Shown: one piece after another, positions 1 through 10,709 of the stretch
How the letters are laid out: every line of letters starts with the position of its first letter
Position numbering within the stretch: the first letter of the stretch is position 1
Source: Hemileia vastatrix
Lineage: Eukaryota; Basidiomycota; Pucciniomycetes; Pucciniales; Zaghouaniaceae
Assembly (NCBI GenBank): GCA_030280995.1
Contig: JASXTE010000008.1
Span: forward strand, 12,448,212-12,512,211
Length of the DNA stretch: 64,000 bases
Reading direction: 5' to 3'
Notes under the pieces: model-generated
Told to the model about the DNA's origin: nothing
What the model saw: only the letters and a program-made list of their open reading frames with translations
Database searches by the model: none
Position numbers and translations under genes: made by a program

Positions 1-950
1 CAGGTCAAAATTAAATAAATATTTTAAGGTCATGGAATGCAAGTATAGGCTTCAAAGTGCATGGAAATGAAAGTAAGGAGTCTCAGAAACCTTTGAAATT
101 TTTTTGGAATTTCTACTATTTTTCTAATATTTCTAATAATTTCATAAAGTATTTTTGATTATTTTGTATTTCTTATAATTTACTTAACTTTGATGATTTT
201 AAATTAGATGAATAGGGCTGCACAAACTACAGAAATTGGTTAGGAATGTAGATAAGAAGTATTATTATCATATTAAATTTGTCTAGACTTTTTTATTTAG
301 TTTTTAAGGCTCTAATTTAGTCCAAAAGTCTGTACAAGCTTTTTACAAACTCTGGGATAATCTGGAGAAGCTCTGGGATTCTCCAGGTGGTGCAAATAGA
401 GCACATAAACTAACTATGCATATAAAGCTGTAGACTCAATCTTAGAATAGATTTTAAAAGATGAATAAATTTTAATAATAACAACCAATAATGCATATCC
501 ACAACTACCATCTTATATTTACATAACATCTAAAAATTTGTAATACCCTTATAAAAATAACACTTTTATATAACATTTCTTAAATATTATTCCACTAAAC
601 ATTTTTATCTACTTATAGGGTATCATTTTATAGGTCTCATATTCAGGGATTTTATTTTTACAACTTTTCACAAAAATAAAAACTCCATAAATAATAAATA
701 TTCAATCATTTAAATAAATTTTCTGGTACAACTTTACTGTTGTATTTTCTTCATCTAAACTAAAAGAAAACCAATTTTACATCTCAAACCATTATTATCA
801 AATATTTATATGGAATTTATTTAGCAAGTAGAGGTTATAGCTTAGTTAATTGTGAAATCTTTATTTACTTGAAGCGACACAGTTCTCTTTGGTTTATCCA
901 ACTCCCTTGGATTCTGCTTACAGAAAGGCAACTGTATGAGTCTTTCTACA
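1..950 (+). repeat. 5' LTR (partial) of Ty3/gypsy element R
   Basis: This stretch matches 8636-9038 plus 12945-13650 and also 40293-41620, with the same order of blocks: a GGAGTCT.AG.AACCT block, then TCCATACAAGCTC, then a block with TTACTGTTGTATTTTCTTC, then AACTCCCTTGGATTCTG and GAGTCTTTCTACA. The left end lies outside the window; full copies start at TGTGGAAG. The LTR ends with TCTTTCTACA at 950 and is followed by TTGGTGGTGCCC, a plausible tRNA primer-binding site. Gag begins 125 bases later. The many differences between copies show the element is old. Confidence 0.7.
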
Positions 951-964
951 TTGGTGGTGCCCAA
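951..964 (+). promoter_or_regulatory. Probable primer-binding site of element R
   Basis: TTGGTGGTGCCC directly follows the LTR end at 950. Position and a TGGTGCCC-like core fit a tRNA primer-binding site; the tRNA was not identified. Confidence 0.4.
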
Positions 965-1074
965 AATAGGGCTCTAATTTTTGGAATTTAACAATCTTGC
1001 TCGGGTCTTGGAATTGATTAGCCTGAAAGAGGCTCACTTTTTGTAACACTTTTTATGGTTTATCTTTTGTCTTT

Positions 1075-1985
1075 GTGATGTATTCAGCTGATGAATCTGG
1101 TGTTTTGGCTTCTGGTGTACCTATTAGGGCATCAGTAAGGATTTTATCTTGGGATGGGCCCAAGTTTTCTGGGGAATATTCAGATGGATTTTTATGTATA
1201 TATGAAACTGCTTCTGGTTTGGATAGAGCTTTACATTTGGATATGGTGAAGCAGATTGGGTTTTTTATGGGTGACAGAGAGATGGAAAAGAGGTTATTAA
1301 GATGGATGGGTATAAAACACAGGTTCAGGAGAAACTAAAGATTAAAATGATTATAAGGTGGTAAACACTTTATTCATTGAAGTATACCAAGGATATTTCT
1401 AGGAGATGGGAATCTAAAGGTGGTTTCAATTCTCTTGGTCAGTATTATCAATTTATGGTTGAATTTCAGGTGGTTATGGAATATTTGTTGCATTGTGATA
1501 TTATATATCATGAAGATAAAGTAAATTATGTGCTTTGGGATGCCATGGGGAATAAGGTTAAAGAATTTGTTTGGGAATATCTTTTAAATGCTAATTTGAT
1601 GAAGACTAGTAGAGCTGGAGAAAGTAGGATACCATCTATGGAGTTGGTAAAGAAGACTGTTATGGATTATCTTGATTCTCTGACTAATTCTAATGTAAAC
1701 CCTGAAGGAGACTCTTTGAGGGATAAAAAGGTAAAGGACGATAGTGTAGAAGACATAATTACTGTTTAAATTCTAGATTCAGCTATTCTTGAAGATTTTT
1801 GACAGGCTGAAGATATTGTTTTGGATGAAAATTCTGATGGGAAAGAAAATTTTTCTGAAGATGAAGATATTTAAGTCACTAATGGAGAATGTTTGTATTT
1901 CAGGGAAGATATTGTTCTGGCTGATTTGGAGGATTATTCAGAGGATAAATTCCCATTTTTTTTACTATTGAAAGCAGAAAATATC
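1075..1985 (+). pseudogene. gag: Gag of Ty3/gypsy element R, degraded
   Basis: The first open piece (87 aa, 1075-1338) carries the pattern ILSWDGPKFSGEYSDGF followed by a helical stretch ending MGDREMEKRLLRWMGIK, which I recognise as the N-terminal part of fungal Ty3/gypsy Gag. A second piece (1377-1769, 130 aa) in another frame continues with the basic and hydrophobic capsid-like region, and an acidic tail follows to about 1985 with stops. At least one frameshift and several stop codons break the frame. It lies just downstream of LTR and primer site and 1.6 kb upstream of integrase, the expected order. No zinc knuckle was found. Confidence 0.6.
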
Positions 1986-1997
1986 TAGAATGAATAG

Positions 1998-2354
1998 GTG
2001 CATTATAATGATGGAATTGGTATATGTATGGAGGATTTGTTTCAATCTCAGGAAGAGATTTTAAAGGTGGATGTTATTTTTCCTGCACTAATAGAGGCTG
2101 CAGAGGATTTAAAACATGGGGTGAATCACTTGAGTTCACCTATAATTTTAGAAAAGGTGTGTTATTTTTTTTGTCTTTTGGTAGGAAAAATTCTGGTGAT
2201 TTGTTTTTGTTTTTATGAAATAGGTGGAAATGCCCATGGGGAAAGTTTATGTGTTTTTACCAGGGGATATAAAGAGTATGAATTATCAAAAACAAGGATA
2301 AACTACATTAAAATGGCTGAATATTTTTATTGTCTCTTCTATGATTTGTTTTAA
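1998..2354 (+). pseudogene. Unrecognised ORF between gag and pol of element R
   Basis: A 118-aa open frame follows the gag remnant. I recognise no family. It begins with an acidic segment and ends with a Tyr/Phe-rich segment. By position it could be the end of Gag or the start of the protease region of R, but no DSG or DTG protease motif is visible. It may also be chance reading in AT-rich DNA. Confidence 0.25.
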
Positions 2355-2388
2355 ATTTTTTTATCAATGTTTTTTATTTCTCTCTTCC

Positions 2389-2880
2389 TCCTGCAAGAGG
2401 ATAAACTGCATTTTGAAAGCTCAACATCAAGAAAATAAAATTTCAGAATAATCCAATTAAGATCAAGAAGATAAATTATAGAAGTATTCTCTTTCTGACC
2501 TCCAGCAAGAGGCTAAACTGCACCATCAAAATCAAAACAACTAAGAATCTCTGGATAATAAAAAAACACAATAAAATATTTTTGAAGATTATCAAAACTC
2601 TCTTATTTTTTTACCTCCAGCAAGAGGCTAAACTGCACCATCAACATTGAAATCAACTAAAATTATCTGGATAATTAAAAATCAAGATAAAATATTTTTG
2701 AAGATTCTCAAAACTCTCTCATTTTTTCACCTCCAGCAAGAGGCTAAACTGAAACATTAAAGTCAAAATTAAGTTATAAATTTCTGCATAATTAAATCAA
2801 GAAATTATTTTTTTCAAGATTCTTAAAACTCTCATATTTTTTCTCCTCCAGCAAGAGGTTAAAATGCCCAATTTTTTTAA
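2389..2880 (+). repeat. Tandem repeat, about 115-bp unit, five copies
   Basis: The core CCTCCAGCAAGAGGCTAAAC recurs at about 2389, 2499, 2614, 2730 and 2845, spacing 110-116 bases. Between cores the units share AATCAAGATAAAATATTTTTGAAG and CTCAAAACTCTCTCATTTTTT blocks. Weaker echoes (AGGTTAAAC, GAGCTTAAACTGG, GAAGATAAACTGG) continue to about 3075. The array sits where protease and reverse transcriptase of element R would be expected, and no reverse transcriptase motif is visible there, so the array may have replaced or displaced them. Confidence 0.8.
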
Positions 2881-3419
2881 TTATCTAAAATTCTCTATCT
2901 CTTATTTTGGTTTTATTTCTGATGATCTCATTTAGATAGAGGTTAAACAAAAAAAATTATTGAAAACTTTTAGTATGACTTTTATCAAGATGACAACTAC
3001 CTCCCCATGAGCTTAAACTGGAAGGTTTAATATGTGTAAATAAAGATGACAACAACCTCCACCATGAAGATAAACTGGATAACTGTAAAGTGGTAGTAAA
3101 ATATGTATTTTGAGAGATTGATGAAGGTGAAGTTAAATTTGGTAAAAAAGAGGATTGAAAAGATGTGGTGTATTATGATGAGTATGGTGAAGTAGTCTGG
3201 GATAGTAGTAAATTGGTGAATGGTATACATGTTGGATTATTAGAAAATTTGGTTAAAGAGAGGTTGTCTGATAGTTGAAATTTGTTTAAAGAGAGGTCAG
3301 GAGATTGTGGAAATATGGTTAAAAGAAGGTTGGACAAAGAAGGGGTGTTAAATTTGTAGAAGAAACATTGTTTAATAAGAGGTTGGAAATTTCAGATGAT
3401 GAAAATTCAAAATATATTA

Positions 3420-4804
3420 TTTTAAGCAGGCAAAGTCAAGGTTTAAAACTGATGACTCATTTTTGTGCAGTTAATTTAGGTGATAGGGAAGTTCCCATTG
3501 ATATAATATTATTAGAATTTCAATACAAAGTCTAGGGACAGACAGGATTTTACTTTAAAGTGGTTAAATATTTATTAACATGGGAAAAGCCAGATATTTG
3601 TGATTATCATGAATGGGTGGCTATCAAAAGGAAGTCACCAGCATTTTATATATCTGGTAGATGATTGATGAAAACGAGGTATCCAAATCCTCAAGTAGTA
3701 ATTACTCAGAAGAAAGGGCAAGATTTGGTTATGAAATGACTGCATGAAGATCTTGGGCATGGAGGTGTTGGAGAGTCATATAGACATATTTCTGATAGAT
3801 TTTGGTGGCCTGGAATGAATTTTGTCATTGAATGATGGTTTCAGTCACGTGAGGAATGTCAAAGAAGGAGTTATTTAAGGCCAAAAGAAACTGGACATGC
3901 AAGTGGAGAAAACACTCTTTTTGGTAGGGTTAGTTTGGATGCTGTTCATATTAAAGAAGGGAGATATATTTATTGAATTGTTACTAGAGATGATTTATCT
4001 GGTTTAGCTGAGGAAGTGCCTCTTATTAATTTGAATTCAAGAAATGTGGCAGATTTCTTTATGAATGATTGGGTGTATAGATATGGTTTGATGAATTTGG
4101 TGACTGTAGATGGAGGTCCTGAATTTGGGACAGAGTTTAGAGAAGCTATATCAAGATTTGGATCAAAGGATAGGTTAGCAACCCTATATTATACTGAAGT
4201 TGAAGGAATGGTATAAAGAGGGTATCAAGTTATAAAGGATGCTTCAGTTAAAAATTTCAGACCAAGTGCTGAAAAGTGGAGGCATTATTTACCATTAGTA
4301 TTGTTTGCTGACAGAATCACTTCCAAAAGGACAACTTGATATTCACCATAAAAACTTATTTTTGGTCAAAAAGCAGTTCTACTAGTTGATATAGAGGCTG
4401 AATTATATCTTGTATTAGACTGGGATATGGTCAAATCTACTGAAGAATTATCATGTGCAAGAATGTTTCAGTTAGAAAAAAAAGAAAAAACTTTGGAGAA
4501 GGCATATTCAAGAATGATGAACATTTGAATTCAGTCAATAAGATATTGGGATAATTGGCTGGCTCATAGACTCAGAAAACCTTTGAAAGCTGGAGATATG
4601 GTTTTGGTGTATAATAAGAGTTTGGAAAGTCAATGGGGAAAGATGTTTTCTGATATCTGGAATGGACCATATGTAATCAAGAAACAGGTTTCTGGAATTA
4701 CATATGTTTTAAAGGAGTTGGATGGTGTTGAATTGAAGAAGAGGGTAGCTTCCAACAAAGTCAAGCATTTTAATCCTAGGGGAACCGGGAGTGATGAAGT
4801 TTAA
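3420..4804 (+). pseudogene. pol: Integrase of Ty3/gypsy element R, degraded
   Basis: The reading frame shows the zinc-binding HHCC domain (LHEDLGHGG... RFWWPGMN ... CQRR, about 3740-3870), the core strand with VTVDGGPEFGTEFR (about 4105-4140), where the conserved catalytic Asp region of integrases lies, and a C-terminal domain (KPLKAGDMVLVYNKSLE ... WNGPYVIKKQ, 4583-4804) typical of retroelement integrases, with no chromodomain. In-frame stops occur in the zinc domain, before the core and after it, many of them TGA or TAA where CGA or CAA would fit, as expected from C to T decay. The element cannot be active. A spacer with pol-like text (TRYPNPQVVITQKKG) precedes the zinc domain. Confidence 0.8.
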
Positions 4805-5829
4805 CTCAGAAATGAGTATAAAATATCAACTATCACATATCAAAATTTACTCTGTGAATAGTATAAACTAACAACTATCATTAAAAATATACAATCATTA
4901 TATTCAAATGTCAATAAATTTATGGCAAAGATTTGTGTAGGAATGGAATTGTTTTTGTAGAAGTGTTCACAGGTGAACCTTCTAAATTAAATATTGGAAA
5001 TTTTGGGGTTAATTGATGGGCTGGCTGCCCTATACAAAATTACCCCCAATGTTTTTTACCATAGCTTCCCTGTTTCTAGTTGAATCCTGGCCTTATTTTT
5101 GTCATATAGTTTTCCTCTAAGACTGTAAATTGGATCAACACAACATTAACCAATTACTCTCATTCCAATTCCAGATTCAAGATTTTATTTTATTTCTATT
5201 TTTGAATTTTTTTATTTATATTTTATTTTTTATTAACATTTGTTTTTTTTCAGGGGTAATTCTCACTGGTGGTCTCTAATCACTTTTACAAATTGGAGGG
5301 ATCCCACCAAGTTATCATTTCTCTATTTTGCTATTTATGTTTTTCAAATTTTTCAAAATTATTTATGTTTTATTTTCAATTTCTTTCTGTGTATCCCACA
5401 TCAAGGTGCACTTAGATGTGGGTATGATATCAGGTTTACAACCCATCAAATGGCTGGGGGACATCTTCTAAAAATATTTTTTTAATTATTTTCATAATAT
5501 TATTTTAAATTTATAATTTTATATATTTTCTATTACAAATTATTCTCTACAAACTTAATTTTTGTGTAAAAATAAAAATGAATATAAAAACAAAAATAAA
5601 AACATTAAAAATAATTAAAAATTAATATAAAATAAAAATAACAAAATAATATTAGATTTATATGATTTTATTTAGTTTTTTTTTTAGTTTCTTTTAATTT
5701 TTATCAAGGAGTCAAAAGAGCTATGGAAGTTCTTCTCTTGAAAAAGAAGGCACAATGAAATTTTCAGGAGAAGATCTAGTTAATTTCTTAATTTATTCAA
5801 ACTGATGCTCTTTTTGGTGCTCCAACCAA
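4805..5829. other. AT-rich spacer inside element R
   Basis: No coding motif is recognisable. The 81-aa open frame at 5240-5485 is rich in Phe and Tyr codons and looks like chance reading. The stretch between the convergent integrase and antisense ORF corresponds in position to the pyrimidine-rich spacer of el1 and el2. Confidence 0.4.
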
Positions 5830-6812
5830 GTGGCCATTTTAAAATGACATCTTAAGAATTTTTCCCTGGAAAATACTTCAGTACAATCTTTAGGGGGTTA
5901 ATCTTTATTTTGGGCCAGATTAATGTTGAACATTGAATATAATATTTGGGAAACATTTTGGAATTATACAGAAGCAGAAGGGGGTTCTGGATCCAGGATA
6001 TAATAAGCAGATTGAGAATAAATAGATCCAGAAGAATCTGTATTAGCCAAGAGTGGAAAGTCAAAAATTTTAAATTGAGAGAAGAAAGAAGATTTTTGTT
6101 ACTTACTAGGATAAATAGTTTCAAGATCAAATATCAATGGCAGACTTGGTAGAAATTATTCTTCAATAAGAAATGAATAGAGTTATATGATGTTGTAATA
6201 AACAGGTGGTTTAAGGATTTTTAGGAAGTTAGAAGGCTGGGTAGGAATAGAAGGACCTTTTACTATTGGACTTGGATATTTCTTGTGGTGTAAAACTAGA
6301 GGAGTAGGAGATATGGTTCTTTTTAAAGAAGTAAAGAAGAAGGACAATGGGGGGTTCTAAATTTAGGTTTAGGAGGTATAGACTCTATTATAGGTGGTGT
6401 AGAGATAGTAGATGGAGAAGATGAAACATCCAGAACAGATTTAGAGGGATATTGATCTAACATAGATTTAGGAGCAGTAGAAGTTCTAGGGATGGCAGAA
6501 GAGAGCCTTTATTGAAGAGATGGAGGACCCAGGGATTCAGAGTAAGAATAAATGTTTAAAAAGTTAGAAGGTGTAAAAGGAGCAGGAATTTTGGAGGTAG
6601 AGGATTTAGGATATGGAGTAGAAGGATGACAGTGGGAAGTGAATCTGGTGGCTGGAAACAGGAATGAGCCTTTTTTTTAAGCCAGAACATTTTCTCTTCT
6701 TTTCAAAACAGCTGTAAAAGGCTCTGTTGTAGATGTAGGTGCACTCTTCATGGATAAAGAAGCAGTAGTCACAAGCTTGATATTTAGAAGCAGTGAAGAT
6801 AGAAGGAGTCAT
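5830..6812 (-). pseudogene. Antisense cysteine-rich ORF of element R
   Basis: Reading the minus strand from an ATG at 6812, the first 68 codons include YQACDYCFFIHEECTY and then YSCFEKKRKCSG, giving the spacing C-x2-C-x6-C-x10-C-x6-C. After a frameshift near 6610 the other frame continues with a long Ser/Pro-rich region (about 6600-6330) and a further open region to about 5830. Stops interrupt it. El1 and el2 carry an antisense gene in the same place, with the same C-x2-C-x6-C beginning in el1. The first three cysteines have Zn2Cys6 (GAL4-type) spacing; the second half is not canonical. Function unknown. Confidence 0.45.
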
Positions 6813-8624
6813 CTTGAAAAGTTAATAATTAAAATAGAAAAGATAGCCCCAATAGGAGGATAGAAAAAGGAGAAAAAGGATAGTGGAAAAATTTGGGCTC
6901 AAGCAAACTAGTAGGCAGCTGGAATAAATGGAATTTTTAGCCTTCATGACCTCAAATTGGAATATTCTGGAAATGGTACTCAATGATCTTAAACTGGCAA
7001 GTCATCTATTTTTGTTTCACTATGACCTTAAATTGGTAATTCATTCTTTATATGGACATTTTATGTAGGTATTTGCAGAAGGGTAGTTCACCAAGACTAT
7101 AAACTGGAAATTGATTAAAATTTTAGTTCCCCAAGGTTTTTAGAAGGGAGTTTTAATCTATCTAGATATTCAATTCAGTAATTTTAAATTTATCAATGGT
7201 TCATCAGTACTCATACTGACACTCACTCATTTGGACGACTCAGTCATTGATAGATATGTTGCAACTAACTTTAGGAAATGAAGATGTCATAAAATTAACT
7301 TATTTTATTATGGCTAAAGAAAGATGGAGATTTTAAAGGTTATTAATGGAGATTGTAAAAGGCTGAAAATAAAGGTGCTAAGAAACTCTGGCAAATATGA
7401 AGAATTCCAACAAATTTTGGGAGTGATTTAAAAGGTTGGAAAATTATTTGAATGTTGTGATGCTGAATCATAGAAGTTGGATAGGAGTTCAAATATTAGT
7501 GGGTCTCATTGGTAGACTATTTAGGTGGAAGCTCAGAGGACCCTACAGTGAGAGTGGAATCATAGTATTTGGCTCAGTGGGTGAGGAGTCCACTCTCTCA
7601 TGCTCTGAAAAAGAAGAGATTGGCAGACGGGATTCTGAATGGATTAAAATCTTTCTCTCAGTAGTAGAATCATCACAAGGTAAATATGGTTTATTTATAG
7701 AACTTATTTCAAGATTATATCAGCTAAAGTCAGACAGAAACATTAGTTCAACTAGACAAAAAATTTTATCAGCACTAAAGAATTAATATTTTAAAGAAGA
7801 GAAGAATAGTCAAAAAATAATCTCTTCAAAATCTTTCAACATCAGTATCAAAAATTTTCATCAATGTTATTTTCTTCACATGATCTTTTTTATTATTGGA
7901 AGGAGTTTCTTGAAAAATAAGCTAAACATTTTTGCTTCATGTCAGCGCAAAAGTCTAGAAAGAGATATCTATGAAATTTTGGATAATGATTAATTTAATT
8001 AATCTACACCCAGACAAAACCCTCATTATTGGTGATTTCAATAGCTTAGGAGAACATTTATGAGTTGGAAGAGAATTTGTAGTTGGATTTGGAATTATTA
8101 ATTGGGCTATAAAGATTAAATGCAGGACTAAATCTTAGAGACAGGAAATAAGGTTTAAGAAAAGCTGAAGGAAGAAACTGGAAAGATAGGATTAGGATCT
8201 TGAGAAGGAGGAGGAAGCTCAAGATTAGACTTTTTAGAGGATGAAGCTGTATTGGTCTTTATACTTTGTATAAAGGTGGGGATCTTTGATAGTTTCTTTT
8301 TAGGAATTGTTGGATCAGGAAGGGCATCTGGGCCAGTATTAACAATATTCCTGGAAGGAATGATTGGAAAGTTAAATTTGATCTTCTTAAGCCTGAAAGA
8401 TCACAGGAAGTTCTTCCAGGAAGACCAGGAACCTGGTATTTGGAGCAAGGCTGACATGGGACAGCTAGATCATTTAAAGAAATTTTTACAGTGATTATGA
8501 GATGAAAATATGAAGTGAAACTATTTTTCAGGAGTTGATTGGAGTAGATTGTTGAAGAGGATGAAGAGAAGATTAATATGTGTTTGATTAAATATGCAAA
8601 ATTAAGAATGGAGACATTCTTCAT
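6813..8624. other. Non-coding 3' part of element R
   Basis: AT-rich sequence with purine-rich runs. The open frame at 7436-7786 has no recognisable domain. A small imperfect hairpin (TGAGAGTGGA at about 7549 with TCCACTCTCTCA at about 7590) lies inside. By position this would hold the promoter of the antisense ORF and the 3' untranslated part of R. Confidence 0.35.
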
Positions 8625-8635
8625 TGGAGGGAGGA
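8625..8635 (+). promoter_or_regulatory. Polypurine tract of element R
   Basis: TTGGAGGGAGGA immediately precedes TGTGGAAG, the start of the 3' LTR at 8636. A purine run directly upstream of the 3' LTR is the plus-strand priming site of LTR retrotransposons, and it fixes the LTR start. Confidence 0.6.
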
Positions 8636-9419
8636 TGTGGAAGCCTAAAGATTAGTATGGTACTAGGGATCATTTTAAAATAATTTTGGATAGATATTAT
8701 AAAGATTGGAAAGGCCACCTAATTTTATACAATTTTATTTGAAATAATGGATGGTTATATGCTTTTAAAAAGGGTTAATTTTACAAGTCAAGATTAAATA
8801 AATATTTAATGGTCATGGAGTGCAAGAATAGGCTTTAAAGTTCATGGGAATAAAATTTAGGAGTCTCAGGAACCTTTGGAATTTTTAAGGGAATTTTTAC
8901 TATTTTTCTACTATTTTTAATAGTTTCATAAAGTATTTTTGATTATTTTTGATTTTTTATAATTTACACAACTGTTTTGATTTTTAATTAGATGAATAGG
9001 GCTGTGGAGACTACAAAAATTAGATGAGAACATTGAGGCACAGATTAAAATATAAGACAACTTGTAGGTAAGTCCTTTTTTTTCCCCTCATACTACACCC
9101 AAAGTAACCTCAGAAGTAACTCTTGTGGCCCTAGTTTTTTCATAAGATCAGTTCAAACATGAATCAGATATCAAAATTTTGATGTTTAATTTATTTATCC
9201 CTCTTGTTAAAAAGTAAGAATAAAACTTTAGTCAAGTAATTATAATTGAAGAGGATAAATTTATATCAAAGTTCATATGAAAAAAGAATCCAGTATTTTA
9301 TTGAATTTTTTTTGAATCTCTTTAAAAATTTGCTTACTTTTGAAGAAATTTTATTTAATTTTATTAAATTTTGGAATTTTTTAAAAATTGAAAGAATTTC
9401 TCACAATTTATGTATTTTT

Positions 9420-9680
9420 CACCACACAATATGGGGGGCAGACATGCTAGTGAGTCCACAACCTTGAGCCCAAACTCACCACAGATTAAACACACATTGA
9501 GCTATTGAAAAAGGAACCATACAATCATGGATGAACACCACTCAGCAGAACAGTTTTAGGTGGGTGTTCAAGTAGAGTTCAGTATGGTTACAGTCTGAGT
9601 TCAGTCTGAGTTTTATCTGAGTTCCATCTGAGTTTAGGTTGGGGACTTGCTAGCAAGTCCACCCCCTATATTGCATAGTG
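9420..9680 (-). mobile_element. CACTA-like MITE, 261 bp
   Basis: The element begins CACCACACAATATGGGG and ends ATATTGCATAGTG, with TTT on both sides (9417-9419, 9681-9683). It is the reverse orientation of the 261-bp copy at 17019-17279, and the subterminal GAGTTCAG-type repeats match throughout. The inner TIR centres on the palindrome GACTTGCTAGCAAGTC. The 3-bp target duplication and CAC(T/C)A ends fit the CACTA (EnSpm/CMC) superfamily. It is too short to encode anything. Confidence 0.85.
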
Positions 9681-9689
9681 TTTTATTGA

Positions 9690-10060
9690 TTTACTGTGAT
9701 CATTTTACCTATTTCTTAATTTTATAGATATTTTTTTATTTTTCTGACATTTGTGGGCTTTCTTACAATTATTTTTGAATTTTTATTAAATTTCTAAATT
9801 TCTTTGATTTTTTTGGCATTTTTTGGATTTCTTTGAATTTGTTTTGAAATTTTTTGAAATTTTTTGACTTTTTTTGACTTTTTTTGACTTTTTCTGAATT
9901 TTTCCCTATTTTTCTGATTTTTTTTTTGAAATTTTTGAATCCTTTTGAATATTTTCACATTTTTTAAATTTTTTTTACATGTTTTTTGACGTTTTTCATA
10001 TTTATAGTCTTTTACAAATTTATTTTGTACATTTTTTAATTATTTTTATGCCTAAATTGT
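9690..10060. repeat. T-rich low-complexity tract
   Basis: Runs of TTTTTTGA and TTTTTGAAT follow each other with a loose 10-12-base period, for example three consecutive TTTTTTTGACT units near 9865-9890. No coding signal. Confidence 0.6.
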
Positions 10061-10065
10061 GATTG

Positions 10066-10503
10066 AGTCACATGCTGAAAAGACGCAGCATCTTTTCCAT
10101 CATGTGAAATTATTTTGATTTCTGTAGCTCAAGTTGTCAGCTAGACCTCATGAATTTCATTTAAATTTACTGGTGCAATGCAAAACTTTCAAGTGAGCAG
10201 AAAAGATGCTGTGTCTTTTCAGCACGTGACCTGTCTTTTCTCAACACTACATTCTTTTTTTTGTCTTTTTTGATTGATCATACAAGATGCTAGCTCAAGG
10301 TTTATCTGTCTATTCTTGAGTATTGAAAAAGATTTTGGTAAAATCATTGAAAATGATACAGTGTGATGTTAGTATTACATTTTTATTACTTAGTTGCACC
10401 AAAATTTTACTTTTCTGTAATCCATCTGACAAATTCAACCAGAGAAGTGGAAATAAAGTCATGCAATAGAAAAGACACTGTGTCTTTTCAGCACATATCT
10501 TCA
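10066..10503. repeat. Hairpin-type repeat, three copies
   Basis: CATGCTGAAAAGACGCAGCATC with TTTTC following (about 10070), its inverted form AGATGCTGTGTCTTTTCAGC (about 10205) and again ACACTGTGTCTTTTCAGCAC (about 10473) form one direct and two inverted copies. Each can fold as GAAAAGA / TCTTTTC. The first and second are arranged as TIRs of a roughly 160-bp MITE-like unit. Confidence 0.5.
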
Positions 10504-10566
10504 ATCAAACTTCAAGCATAAAAATAATTCAAAAAAAATCAGGAAAAATAAAAAAAAATAAAAAAA

Positions 10567-10709
10567 ACTGCCTTCTTGACCACTGTGGCTCTTGAAGAAT
10601 CTTGAGGGTCTGAATAAGCACCTCCACAAGAATGCTCACCAACAGCAGAAAAGGTATCTGGCCCATAAAAAGCAACTTTTTTCCCCTCTAATGGAGCCAT
10701 ACCACTACC
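10567..10709 (-). pseudogene. Possible captured exon, DPBB/expansin-like
   Basis: On the minus strand about 46 codons run without a stop in a GC-richer island inside element V, opening right after a CAG splice-acceptor-like site. They read VAFYGPDTFSAVGEHSCGG followed by AYSDPQDSSR and ATVVKKAVF. This resembles the start of the double-psi beta-barrel of small secreted RlpA/expansin-like fungal proteins (FY...GACG...D..VA). No second exon, signal peptide or start codon is seen. It could be a host gene exon picked up by V, or a relic of V's own gene. Confidence 0.35.

Noticed and set aside
2389..2880. CRISPR-like array of evenly spaced repeats
   Set aside because: The spacers are similar to each other, the organism is a eukaryote and no cas gene is near; it is a tandem repeat.
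5240..5485. Small membrane protein of 81 residues
   Set aside because: Phe/Tyr-rich reading of T-rich DNA in a spacer of element R, with no support from neighbours or motifs.
7540..7640. tRNA-like sequence with TGGCTCAGTGGG resembling an A box
   Set aside because: No matching B box, acceptor stem or anticodon arm can be folded; it is a chance resemblance inside element R.
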